From: Peteryoungia ipomoeae
GTDB taxonomy: Bacteria; Pseudomonadota; Alphaproteobacteria; Rhizobiales; Rhizobiaceae
Length of the DNA stretch: 64,000 bases
Reading direction: 5' to 3'
Assembly: GCF_004912165.1 (NCBI RefSeq)
Contig: NZ_STGV01000008.1
Span: 1 to 64,000, forward strand
The notes under the pieces are model-generated. The model searched no databases. It saw only the letters and a list, made by a program, of their open reading frames with translations, and was not told the origin of the DNA. A program made the position numbers and the translations under genes. Positions 8,729 through 16,335 of this stretch are shown here, piece after piece. How positions within the stretch are numbered: position 1 is the first letter of the stretch; each line of letters begins with the position of its first letter.

Positions 8729-9769
8729 TCAAAGATAGAGGGAGGCGTCCGGCATGCGACCGCCCACCATCTCGGGATGGCTCTGCGCCACCGTTCTCAG
8801 CAAGGTTTCGATCGACCCACGTGCGTCGAGCGCGTTCATGGCGACGAGGTTCGAATAGGGGATCGACGCCTCCAGCACCGGCCAGGGCAATTCCAGCGCC
8901 GATGCGGCCTGGCTCGCGGCGGCTGCAGGATTGGCGTTCACCTCGGCTGCCGCCTGCTCAAGTCCGGCCAGAAGCGCTTTCGCCTGGCCTGGATGTGCGT
9001 CCAGGAAGCTCTGCGTCAGGGCAAGCCCCGCCTGCGGCATGACCGGCGTCGTTGCAGTGACAATGCCCCATTCCCGCTGCATGTCGAGCACCCGGTACAG
9101 GGGCTGACCACTGGCCTTGGCCTTGAAGATGGCGGCTGAGACTGCGGGCTCGGGCAGGAGGGCCGTGTCTATGCGGCCGGCAAGCAGCATCTGTACGGCT
9201 TCGATGGGCGAGCCCGCCCGCTCCACCTCGACCTTCCCCTCCATCCGATGACGGGCAAGGGATGCGTCGAAGACGAGTTCCGGCGTGTCATTGGGGAAGG
9301 GCACCGTCACGCTTTGACCTTCGAGATCGGCAAAGTCGGCAATCTTGTCATTGCGCGACACGACGTAAAGGAGGCCATTGGTCATGACATTGGCCAGTTT
9401 CAGGCCAAGTCCCCGCGTGTGCAGGTTTGCCGCTACTGTCGTCGGCATGACGACCGCCTGCATCGAACCGGAGGAGAGACCCGCCCGCATTTCGTCTGGC
9501 GTCCGCCATGTCTTGAACTCCACCTTGTCGGCGACATCGCGGAGCAGGCCCTTGCCGACCGCATAGGCCAAAGTGATCGAGGGACCGGCGGGCGGTCCGT
9601 AGAGCACGAGGCTTTCAAGCGATGCGGCGTAGGCGGACCTGCTGAGGAAGGGCAGGGCCAGCGCTGAAGCGATGCCGGTGCAGACTGCACGGCGGGACAC
9701 ATCACGACTGAGGTCGGATGCGAGCCCAGCCGACTTCGTCCAGTTTTCTGCGGCGTGGGCATTCGACAT
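8729..9769 (-). CDS. Periplasmic substrate-binding protein, NMT1/SsuA-like
   Basis: This is a 346-residue protein with an export signal around residues 25-50 (SRRAVCTGIASALALPFLS, possibly Tat because of the twin arginine) and then a two-lobed NMT1/SsuA-like binding fold. I start at the ATG at 9769 with GGAG upstream; an earlier in-frame start would run through the regulatory box. It is the first gene of the ABC-NnrS-NnrS operon. A TTG-N8-CAA box at 9828 predicts a leader of about 24 bases. The ligand is unknown. Confidence 0.82.
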   Translation of the reverse strand: MSNAHAAENWTKSAGLASDLSRDVSRRAVCTGIASALALPFLSRSAYAASLESLVLYGPPAGPSITLAYAVGKGLLRDVADKVEFKTWRTPDEMRAGLSSGSMQAVVMPTTVAANLHTRGLGLKLANVMTNGLLYVVSRNDKIADFADLEGQSVTVPFPNDTPELVFDASLARHRMEGKVEVERAGSPIEAVQMLLAGRIDTALLPEPAVSAAIFKAKASGQPLYRVLDMQREWGIVTATTPVMPQAGLALTQSFLDAHPGQAKALLAGLEQAAAEVNANPAAAASQAASALELPWPVLEASIPYSNLVAMNALDARGSIETLLRTVAQSHPEMVGGRMPDASLYL

Positions 9770-9827
9770 GATGGTCTCCGTAAACATGATATACACAGTC
9801 ATGTTATCTGGCTTTGGCACTGGCTGT

Positions 9828-9841
9828 TTGTCACAGCGCAA
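9828..9841. promoter_or_regulatory. NnrR-type box upstream of ABC-nnrS operon
   Basis: TTGTCACAGCGCAA followed by A fits TTG-N8-CAA and is close to the alphaproteobacterial NnrR motif TTGTCACAAAGCAAA as I recall it. The centre at 9834.5 predicts a start near 9793, 24 bases before the binding-protein ATG. Confidence 0.72.
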
Positions 9842-9909
9842 ACTGAATGGAGATTGGTTGGGCTAACCGGTCGCGCGATGGGAGGAGCACTGGGGCGCAA
9901 TGACGACCA

Positions 9910-10386
9910 TCAGAATGCGGATGCCGGCAGCTCCGGTTCCATGTTCAGAAGTTGCTGCAGCAGCATCTGCTCTGTCGTGATGTGGCGTCTGACTGCTTCC
10001 TGGAAACCGCGCACCATATGGGCGACCGTGTCGAGGCTCAGTCTGCATTGCTTGCGGGCGACGGCAGTCAAGGTCAGGGCCAACTCCCGTGCGGCGCGTC
10101 GGTCGACGCGATGCTCCGACTTGACCTGATCGAGGAGAAGTGAGCCGAAACAGGATCCGGCATGCAGTTCCAGGTCCGGATAGAATTTCTGCTCTTCGAG
10201 CGTCTGTGCTGCGGCGACCATCGGCTCGATGTGCCGTGCAACTTTCTGGATGCCGCGCGGGACCTCTCCTGCTGCAAAGTCCGCGGCCAGCTCCTCCAGC
10301 CTCAGGCAGAGAAGGAGCAGATCGCGGTGTTTGTCCTCAAGCGCCCTGACCTCGGTCGCCGTGAGGTTTGATGCAGTCGTGTCCAT
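9910..10386 (-). CDS. Hemerythrin-like (HHE) domain protein
   Basis: This is a 158-residue cytoplasmic four-helix protein. Histidine/glutamate motifs spaced along it (EDKHRD near residue 20, LEEQKF, KSEHRVD, RRHITTEQ) fit a hemerythrin-like di-iron site. Such proteins in denitrification clusters are thought to bind O2 or NO or to repair iron centres damaged by NO. It follows the 51-residue membrane protein by 10 bases and shares its promoter, which is divergent from norE. Confidence 0.8.
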   Translation of the reverse strand: MDTTASNLTATEVRALEDKHRDLLLLCLRLEELAADFAAGEVPRGIQKVARHIEPMVAAAQTLEEQKFYPDLELHAGSCFGSLLLDQVKSEHRVDRRAARELALTLTAVARKQCRLSLDTVAHMVRGFQEAVRRHITTEQMLLQQLLNMEPELPASAF

Positions 10387-10396
10387 GGTTTTCTCC

Positions 10397-10552
10397 TCAC
10401 TGTTCGAGGAACAGGATCACGCCGATGGCCAAAGACGCCAGAACCGCGGCGAGTGTGCCGCCGCCCTGCAATACGCCCATACGTTTCAGCATGAGGGCGA
10501 ACCCCATGATGACCGGTGTTGCGACAACAAGGCCAATCTGTGCATCCGTCAT
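10397..10552 (-). CDS. 51-residue membrane protein of the nor region
   Basis: This short frame is predicted from the sequence: ATG at 10552 with GGAG seven bases upstream, TGA ending at 10397. The protein has two hydrophobic stretches, about residues 6-21 and 33-49 (GLVVATPVIMGFAL and AAVLASLAIGVILFL), separated by LKRMG. That suggests two helices in the inner membrane. It sits 10 bases upstream of the hemerythrin gene, and its predicted transcript starts 21 bases upstream from the NnrR box it shares with norE. I do not recognise a family. Confidence 0.7.
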   Translation of the reverse strand: MTDAQIGLVVATPVIMGFALMLKRMGVLQGGGTLAAVLASLAIGVILFLEQ

Positions 10553-10607
10553 CTCGGATCTCCGTTCCATTTCGTCCGCACTCTGCCTTGTCTTTCGTCA
10601 GACTTCT

Positions 10608-10621
10608 TTGCGCTTCCACAA
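10608..10621. promoter_or_regulatory. Shared NnrR-type box for norE and the 51-aa/hemerythrin unit
   Basis: TTGCGCTTCCACAA is TTG-N8-CAA, centred at 10614.5. With -41.5 spacing, rightward transcription begins near 10656 (norE leader 22 bases) and leftward near 10573 (leader 21 bases for the 51-aa gene). One site is nearly equidistant from the two divergent start codons. Confidence 0.72.
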
Positions 10622-10677
10622 AGAGAAACAGGGTTTGCTCGCTTAAAGGTCATCCCGACCCAAAGGGAGATGCGACC

Positions 10678-11223
10678 ATGGCGATGCAAACCAGCCTCCA
10701 GGAGGAGGCAAAGGACGACCACCTGCTGCTCTGGATCCTGGTGTGGAGCGAGCTGATTGCCTTCGGCATCCTGATCCTTGGCTTTCTGGTTGTCTCGACC
10801 TTCGAGCGGGAGGCCTTCGAGCTCGCCCGGCTGCATCTGCGCTCGGGTCTTGCCGGAGCCAATACGCTGGTCCTGCTCATCAGCGGCTACTTTGTCGCCG
10901 TGGCGATGCGACAGCGGAATGATCTCGACACGGTGAAACGGCCGCTCACCATGGCGGCGCTTCTGGGCTTCTGCTTCGTTGCCATCAAGCTTTTCGAGTA
11001 CTGGGGCGAGGTCCGCTACGCTCAAGACGCGACGCTCGACACCTTCTTCGAGCTCTATTTCATGATCACCGGCTTCCATCTCCTGCATGTCTTCTTCGGC
11101 GCCATCGCGCTTCTTCTGATCGCCTGGCGGCCGGGCCGGGAAAACCTGGTTCTGATCGCCAACCTCTGGCACGTGATCGACCTCGTCTGGCTGGTCATTT
11201 TCCCCATCCTCTATCTGGCGTGA
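10678..11223 (+). CDS. norE: NorE, nitric oxide reductase accessory (subunit III-like)
   Basis: This is a 181-residue protein with about five membrane helices, related to cytochrome oxidase subunit III (ELYFMITGFHLLHVFFG is the family signature). NorE is needed for full NO reductase activity or stability. I start at the ATG at 10678 (MAMQTSLQEE), which follows AAAGGGAG; an upstream in-frame frame crosses the promoter. It is the first gene of norEF and of the norEFCBQD order. Confidence 0.92.
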   Translation: MAMQTSLQEEAKDDHLLLWILVWSELIAFGILILGFLVVSTFEREAFELARLHLRSGLAGANTLVLLISGYFVAVAMRQRNDLDTVKRPLTMAALLGFCFVAIKLFEYWGEVRYAQDATLDTFFELYFMITGFHLLHVFFGAIALLLIAWRPGRENLVLIANLWHVIDLVWLVIFPILYLA

Positions 11224-11231
11224 GGACCATC

Positions 11232-11507
11232 ATGACCCGCAGACAACATGAAGAACTGGCTGGTGTGCTTGCCATGCTGATCACCTTTGCGGTTGGTGGC
11301 GCAATTGTTGCGGCGCTCGCCGGTCCGACAATCGTGCCGATTGCCGCCGTGCTCGCGATTGCCTTTGCCAAGGGCCGGCTCGTGGTTCTCGACTTTCTGG
11401 AACTCAGGGGCGGCTATCATCCGATGAGGATAGCGCTGATCGGATGGTTGTGCGTGCTCCTCGTGGCAGCCCTCTTACGGTCCGTGCTGGTTGGGTTCTT
11501 CGGCTGA
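11232..11507 (+). CDS. norF: NorF, nitric oxide reductase accessory
   Basis: This is a 91-residue protein with about three hydrophobic helices, resembling the NorF / oxidase subunit IV-like family (FAKGRLVVLDFLELRG is typical). I prefer the ATG at 11232 with AGGA upstream. A GTG at 11220 that overlaps the norE stop would add four residues. It lies between norE and norC as in other denitrifiers. Confidence 0.85.
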   Translation: MTRRQHEELAGVLAMLITFAVGGAIVAALAGPTIVPIAAVLAIAFAKGRLVVLDFLELRGGYHPMRIALIGWLCVLLVAALLRSVLVGFFG

Positions 11508-11524
11508 ACATTCGCGCCGTTGCT

Positions 11525-11538
11525 TGCCAAAGCGCAAA
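11525..11538. promoter_or_regulatory. NnrR-type box upstream of norC
   Basis: TTGCCAAAGCGCAA is TTG-N8-CAA, centred at 11531.5. The predicted start is near 11573, leaving a 90-base leader before norC at 11663. norCBQD would then have its own promoter besides read-through from norEF. Confidence 0.7.
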
Positions 11539-11662
11539 GAACAAATCCCGTCGCTCTCTATGAAACAGAGGTCCCGCAAAGCCGGCGAGGGGATCGTCGA
11601 GGGCTTCAAGGCGGGGAAACAAGGTCGGGCCTTTCAAGCTCGGCAGACGGAAGGACAAAGGC

Positions 11663-12115
11663 ATGGCAGAGCGCCTGACCAAGACCGGAGCGCGCAACGT
11701 CTTCTATGGCGGCTCCATATTCTTTTTTGCGATCTTCGTGGGGCTCACCGCCCACAGCCACTATTACATCCGCACCACCTCGACGGATGAGACGACGCTC
11801 ACCGACAGCGTCGCTCGCGGCAAGCATATCTGGGAAAAGCACTCCTGTATCAACTGCCACTCGATCCTGGGCGAAGGGGCCTATTTTGCGCCTGAACTCG
11901 GCAATGTCTGGACCCGCTGGGGTGGCCAGGACGACCGGGACGGCGCACGCGAGACGCTTCGCTCCTGGATGGCGGCACAGCCCTCTGGCGTCGAAGGTCG
12001 CCGGCAGATGCCGCAATTCAATCTGACCGACGAAGAGATCAACGACCTCGCCGACTTCCTCGAATGGACCAGCAAGATCAAGACGCAGAACTGGCCGCCG
12101 AACGAGGCGGGCTGA
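11663..12115 (+). CDS. norC: NorC, cytochrome c subunit of NO reductase
   Basis: This is a 150-residue protein with one N-terminal membrane anchor (about residues 14-31) and a periplasmic c-type haem domain. The haem attachment motif CINCH is at residues 62-66 and the likely axial methionine is M116 (RRQMPQF). It passes electrons from pseudoazurin or cytochrome c to NorB, which reduces 2 NO to N2O. It is followed by norB after 28 bases. Confidence 0.97.
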   Translation: MAERLTKTGARNVFYGGSIFFFAIFVGLTAHSHYYIRTTSTDETTLTDSVARGKHIWEKHSCINCHSILGEGAYFAPELGNVWTRWGGQDDRDGARETLRSWMAAQPSGVEGRRQMPQFNLTDEEINDLADFLEWTSKIKTQNWPPNEAG

Positions 12116-12143
12116 GCCCTTCGTGACCCAAGGAGACATCACC

Positions 12144-13490
12144 ATGAAATATCAAAGCCAAAAGGTCGCGATGCTGTATTTCTACGGCGCGCTTGGCCTC
12201 TTCGTTGCCCAGGTTCTGTTCGGGGTCGTCGCGGGCACGATCTATGTCCTGCCCAATACGCTCTCCGAGCTCCTGCCTTTCAACATCGTTCGCATGATCC
12301 ACACCAACGCCCTGATCGTCTGGTTGCTGATGGGCTTCATGGGTGCGACCTATTATCTGCTGCCGGAAGAAGCGGAAACCGAGCTTTACAGCCCGAAGCT
12401 TGCCATTGCGCAGTTCTGGATCTTCCTGATCGCCGCTGCCGCCGCGGTCGTCGGTTATCTCTTCGGCATTCATGAGGGGCGCGAGTTTCTCGAGCAGCCC
12501 TTCGTCATCAAGGTCGGCATCGTCATCGTTGCCCTGATGCTGCTGTTCAACGTCACCATGACGTCGCTCAAGGGACGCAAGACCGTCGTCACCAACATCC
12601 TGATCTTCGGGCTCTGGGGTGTGGCGATCTTCTTCCTGTTTGCCTTCTACAATCCGATCAATCTCGCCCTCGACAAGATGTACTGGTGGTACGTCGTCCA
12701 TCTCTGGGTCGAAGGCGTCTGGGAACTGATCATGGCCTCCGTGCTCGCCTTCCTGATGATCAAGCTCAACGGCATCGACCGCGAAGTGGTCGAGAAGTGG
12801 CTCTATGTCATCATCGGTCTGGCGCTCTTCTCGGGGATTCTCGGCACGGGTCACCACTATTACTGGATCGGTGCGCCTGGCTACTGGCAGTGGATCGGCT
12901 CGCTCTTCTCGACGCTGGAAGTCGCGCCTTTCTTCACCATGGTCATCTTTACCTTCGTCATGACCTGGAAGGCTGGCCGCAAGCACCCGAACAAGGCAGC
13001 GCTTCTGTGGTCGATCGGCTGCTCGGTCATGGCCTTCTTCGGCGCCGGTGTCTGGGGCTTCCTGCACACGCTGTCGTCGGTGAACTACTACACCCACGGC
13101 ACGCAGGTCACTGCTGCGCACGGGCACCTCGCCTTCTTCGGCGCCTATGTCATGCTCAACCTCGCCATCATGGCCTATGCCATTCCCGAAATGCGCGGCC
13201 GCCAGCCTTACAATCAGTGGCTCTCGATCGCGAGCTTCTGGATGATGTGCACGGCCATGTCGGTGATGACTTTCGCGCTCACCTTTGCCGGTGTCCTGCA
13301 AGTGCATCTGCAGCGCGTGCTTGGTGAAAGCTACATGGCGGTTCAGGACCAGCTGGCCCTGTTCTACTGGGTGCGCCTCGGCTCCGGTGCCGTCGTTTTG
13401 ATCTCCGCGCTGATGTTCGTCTGGGCCGTGTTGATGCCGGGCAAGGAAAAAGAGCCTGCCTTTGGCGGCTATGTCGAGCCCGCTGAGTAA
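12144..13490 (+). CDS. norB: NorB, catalytic subunit of cNOR
   Basis: This 448-residue haem-copper superfamily protein has 12 membrane helices. Metal-binding histidine motifs are visible: HTNALIVWLLMG (haem), HLWVEGVWE (FeB), GTGHHYYWIG (FeB) and HGHLAFFGAY (haems b and b3). The glutamate next to the FeB histidine (VEGVWE) is typical of NorB and absent from oxidases. I start at the ATG at 12144 with AAGGAG upstream. It lacks the N-terminal extension of the quinol-type qNOR. Confidence 0.97.
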   Translation: MKYQSQKVAMLYFYGALGLFVAQVLFGVVAGTIYVLPNTLSELLPFNIVRMIHTNALIVWLLMGFMGATYYLLPEEAETELYSPKLAIAQFWIFLIAAAAAVVGYLFGIHEGREFLEQPFVIKVGIVIVALMLLFNVTMTSLKGRKTVVTNILIFGLWGVAIFFLFAFYNPINLALDKMYWWYVVHLWVEGVWELIMASVLAFLMIKLNGIDREVVEKWLYVIIGLALFSGILGTGHHYYWIGAPGYWQWIGSLFSTLEVAPFFTMVIFTFVMTWKAGRKHPNKAALLWSIGCSVMAFFGAGVWGFLHTLSSVNYYTHGTQVTAAHGHLAFFGAYVMLNLAIMAYAIPEMRGRQPYNQWLSIASFWMMCTAMSVMTFALTFAGVLQVHLQRVLGESYMAVQDQLALFYWVRLGSGAVVLISALMFVWAVLMPGKEKEPAFGGYVEPAE

Positions 13491-13496
13491 AGCAGT

Positions 13497-13525
13497 GGCC
13501 CCGCTGCTTTCCAAGTGGCGGGGCC
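13497..13525 (+). terminator. Hairpin between norB and norQ
   Basis: GGCCCCGC at 13497-13504 pairs with GCGGGGCC at 13518-13525 around a 13-base loop. A T-run (GAATTTTTG) follows near 13532-13537. Inside the nor operon it probably attenuates transcription so that norCB mRNA exceeds norQD. Confidence 0.6.
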
Positions 13526-13552
13526 CTTCCGAATTTTTGAAGGATCAGCATC

Positions 13553-14356
13553 ATGAACATCATCGCCCGTAAAATTCAGCCTGATATCCCGGCCTACTCC
13601 CCCGCCGGCAATGAATGCGCTCTGTTCGAGACAGCCTGGACACGGCAACTTCCGCTTCTCCTCAAAGGTCCGACAGGTTGCGGCAAGACCCGCTTCGTCA
13701 GCCATATGGCAGAAAAGCTCGGCCTGCCGCTGACCACCGTTTCCTGCCACGACGATCTGGCCGCTGCCGATCTCACGGGGCGCTTCCTGCTCAAGGGCGG
13801 AGAGACTGTCTGGGTTGACGGACCACTGACCAGGGCAGTCCGTGACGGCGGTGTCTGCTACCTCGACGAGATCGTGGAGGCACGCAAGGATGTGGCCGTC
13901 GTGCTCCATCCTCTCACCGACGACCGACGCATCCTGCCACTGGAACGCACGGGCGAAGAGCTTGAAGCGCCGCCGGCCTTCATGCTCGTCGTCTCCTATA
14001 ACCCCGGCTATCAGAGCCTGCTCAAGGCGCTGAAGCCTTCGACCCGCCAGCGTTTCGTCGCCATCGAATTCGACTTCCTGACCAAGGCGCGGGAGATCGA
14101 GGTCGTCTCCGCAGAAAGCGGACTGTCGACTGTTGCGGTCGAGCCCCTCGTCGAGCTCGCCAGACGTCTGCGTGCGCTGAAAGGTCACGATCTGGAGGAA
14201 GGGGTCTCGACGCGTCTGCTCGTCTATTGTGCCAGCCTGATCGATGCCGGTCTTTCTCCGCGCGACGCCGTTCGCGCCGCCATGATCGAGCCGCTGACCG
14301 ACGAGCCCGACGTGCGCACGGCGCTTCTGGAACTGGCACAGGCGGTCATCCGCTAG
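13553..14356 (+). CDS. norQ: NorQ, MoxR-type AAA+ ATPase
   Basis: This is a 267-residue AAA+ ATPase with Walker A GPTGCGKT at residues 39-46 and Walker B YLDEI near residue 103. With NorD it forms a chaperone complex that inserts the non-haem FeB iron into NorB. It starts 63 bases after norB, beyond a hairpin, and leads into norD nine bases later. Confidence 0.95.
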   Translation: MNIIARKIQPDIPAYSPAGNECALFETAWTRQLPLLLKGPTGCGKTRFVSHMAEKLGLPLTTVSCHDDLAAADLTGRFLLKGGETVWVDGPLTRAVRDGGVCYLDEIVEARKDVAVVLHPLTDDRRILPLERTGEELEAPPAFMLVVSYNPGYQSLLKALKPSTRQRFVAIEFDFLTKAREIEVVSAESGLSTVAVEPLVELARRLRALKGHDLEEGVSTRLLVYCASLIDAGLSPRDAVRAAMIEPLTDEPDVRTALLELAQAVIR

Positions 14357-14365
14357 GAGAATGTC

Positions 14366-16264
14366 ATGCTGGACTTTCTGGAGCTTGAGGAGACGGTCGG
14401 GCGTGCCTGGCACAGGCTTGCCGGCGATACGCGCACCTGGCCGCGCTACCCCGAAGCGGCTGTCATGCTGGAAGATGTGCTTCCGGTGCTCTCCGTCTGC
14501 TTTCGCGGCTTCGGGGGCGAAAGGACGGTGCAACTGGTGCCCGCACGGGGCAAGACCTCGCAGCACCGGCTGAAGTTTCGGCAACGGATGGGCCTTGGCG
14601 AAGAGAAGCTCATCCATCCGGCGCGGGACGAAGCAAGCGTAATGCTGCCCCCTGTCCTCGACCTCATGCCGGAGCAGTCGCTCAATCTCGACCTCTATGT
14701 CTGGCTCGCGGCTGCCATGGCCGTGATGCCGCTGCAACCGATGACCGACGGTGATCCGCTCAAGGCCGATCTTGCCATGCTGGAGGCGGCGTCGGCACTC
14801 GAGGAACAGGTGCTGCAGGCCTTTCCCGGTCTTGTCGCGCGCTATCGCCGGCTTTGCCTCGCTCTCTTGTCGGAGCGCCGGCGCGGCTCGCTGCCGCGGG
14901 TGGAAGGATTGCTGGAGGACCGCATCATCGATCTCCTGCGCCGTGGTGCCGGACTTGCGCCTCTTTCGGCAGGGGATGACATGCCGGGGCGGGCGCCCCC
15001 CGGCTATCTGCCGATGCTACCCGTGCCACTGTGGCCGCAGGCGGTCATCAGAGACGAGTGGAGCGGTCGACAGGAAATGGACCAGCCGGTCGGTTCCAAT
15101 CAGGCGGAGGCGCAAGCGGCTGGACGCCATTTGGCGATCCGCGAGAAGGATTCCGCCGCCAAGGGTGAGCGCAGCCCCTTCATCCTCAATCGTTTCGAAA
15201 AAATCCTCGCCATGGCCGAGATGGTCAATGTCGAGCGCCCTGCCGACGACAGTGACGACCACGATGCCTCAGCGGCCGATGAACTCGACGAGATGGTGCT
15301 TGGCGAACGAAAAGGCCGCCCTGCCGCGAAGTTCCGCTTCGACCTCGACCTGCCGCCGGAAGCGCTCGTTCATACCGCGCTCGAGGCGGAACTCACCTAT
15401 CCGGAATGGGACTACCGGCGCGGGGTCTATCTGAAGGATCACTGCCGGGTCATTGCCGGTCCGGCGTCCGACGCCGGCCTTTCGCCAGGCCCGTCGCCGG
15501 AGATGAAGGCCCTGGTTCGTCGCGTGCGGCGCCAGTTCGAGGCGATGCGTCCGCGTCACGAGATGCTGCGTGCACAGGTCGACGGTGCCGATCTCGATCT
15601 CGATGCGGTTGTGCGCAGCCGGACCGAGCTTGCCGCGAGCGGCGAATGCTCTGACCGGATCCATCTCGCAAGCCGGCCGCAGGCGCACGATCTTGCGGTG
15701 ACCCTGCTTGTCGATGTGTCGCTGTCCACCGACGCCTGGTTCAACGACCGACGGGTGCTTGACGTAGAGAAAGAGGCTCTATTGGTTCTGGCCGAGGGGC
15801 TTGCCGCCTGTGGCGATATGCATTCCATCCTGAGCTTCACATCGAGACGGCGCGACTGGGTGCGTGTCGAGACAATCAAGGACTTTGATGAGCCGATGAA
15901 CGCGCATGTGCGCCACCGCATCGCCGCGCTGAAGCCCGGTTACTATACCCGGATGGGGGCAGCCCTTCGCCATGCGACGGCCAAGCTTGCCGAACGCCCC
16001 AACCGCAAGCATCTGCTGCTGGTGCTCACCGATGGCAAGCCGAACGATGTCGATCATTACGAGGGTCGTTTTGCGCTTGAGGATACACGTCGGGCGGTCA
16101 CCGAGGCGCGTCGCCGCGGCATTCATGTCTTCGGCGTCACCGTGGACCAGGATGCCAAGACCTATGTGCCCGCCGTCTTCGGACATCACGGTTATGCCGT
16201 GGTGCCTGATATCCGGCGCCTGCCAGCCGCTTTGCCGCAGATCTACCGCGCGCTCGTTCGCTGA
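14366..16264 (+). CDS. norD: NorD, von Willebrand A-domain NOR activator
   Basis: This 632-residue protein has a C-terminal VWA domain from about residue 435. The MIDAS metal site starts with DVSLS at residue 450, and LLVLTDGKPND further on is the usual fourth strand. NorD works with NorQ to mature NO reductase. The middle of the protein is rich in acidic residues (DDSDDHD around residue 295). It is the last gene of the nor operon and is followed by a strong hairpin. Confidence 0.94.
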   Translation: MLDFLELEETVGRAWHRLAGDTRTWPRYPEAAVMLEDVLPVLSVCFRGFGGERTVQLVPARGKTSQHRLKFRQRMGLGEEKLIHPARDEASVMLPPVLDLMPEQSLNLDLYVWLAAAMAVMPLQPMTDGDPLKADLAMLEAASALEEQVLQAFPGLVARYRRLCLALLSERRRGSLPRVEGLLEDRIIDLLRRGAGLAPLSAGDDMPGRAPPGYLPMLPVPLWPQAVIRDEWSGRQEMDQPVGSNQAEAQAAGRHLAIREKDSAAKGERSPFILNRFEKILAMAEMVNVERPADDSDDHDASAADELDEMVLGERKGRPAAKFRFDLDLPPEALVHTALEAELTYPEWDYRRGVYLKDHCRVIAGPASDAGLSPGPSPEMKALVRRVRRQFEAMRPRHEMLRAQVDGADLDLDAVVRSRTELAASGECSDRIHLASRPQAHDLAVTLLVDVSLSTDAWFNDRRVLDVEKEALLVLAEGLAACGDMHSILSFTSRRRDWVRVETIKDFDEPMNAHVRHRIAALKPGYYTRMGAALRHATAKLAERPNRKHLLLVLTDGKPNDVDHYEGRFALEDTRRAVTEARRRGIHVFGVTVDQDAKTYVPAVFGHHGYAVVPDIRRLPAALPQIYRALVR

Positions 16265-16282
16265 TCCGCGATCGCGCAAAGG

Positions 16283-16316
16283 GAAAGCCCGGACCGAGTG
16301 ATCGGGCCGGGCTTTC
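16283..16316. terminator. Terminator between norD and hemN
   Basis: GAAAGCCCGG at 16283-16292 pairs with CCGGGCTTTC at 16307-16316 around a 14-base loop. It lies between two convergent genes, so it can serve both directions. Confidence 0.75.
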
Positions 16317-16335
16317 TCGTGTTCGTCACGCTGCA

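Noticed and set aside
10302-10619. A 105-codon leftward frame in the norE upstream region
   Set aside because: It overlaps hemerythrin in another frame and crosses the NnrR-type box; the 51-residue frame with its own ribosome site explains the region better.
12078-13514. A 478-codon open frame antisense to norB
   Set aside because: The composition (rich in His, Asp, Gln, Arg) is typical of a shadow of a membrane protein; norB carries all NOR metal ligands.
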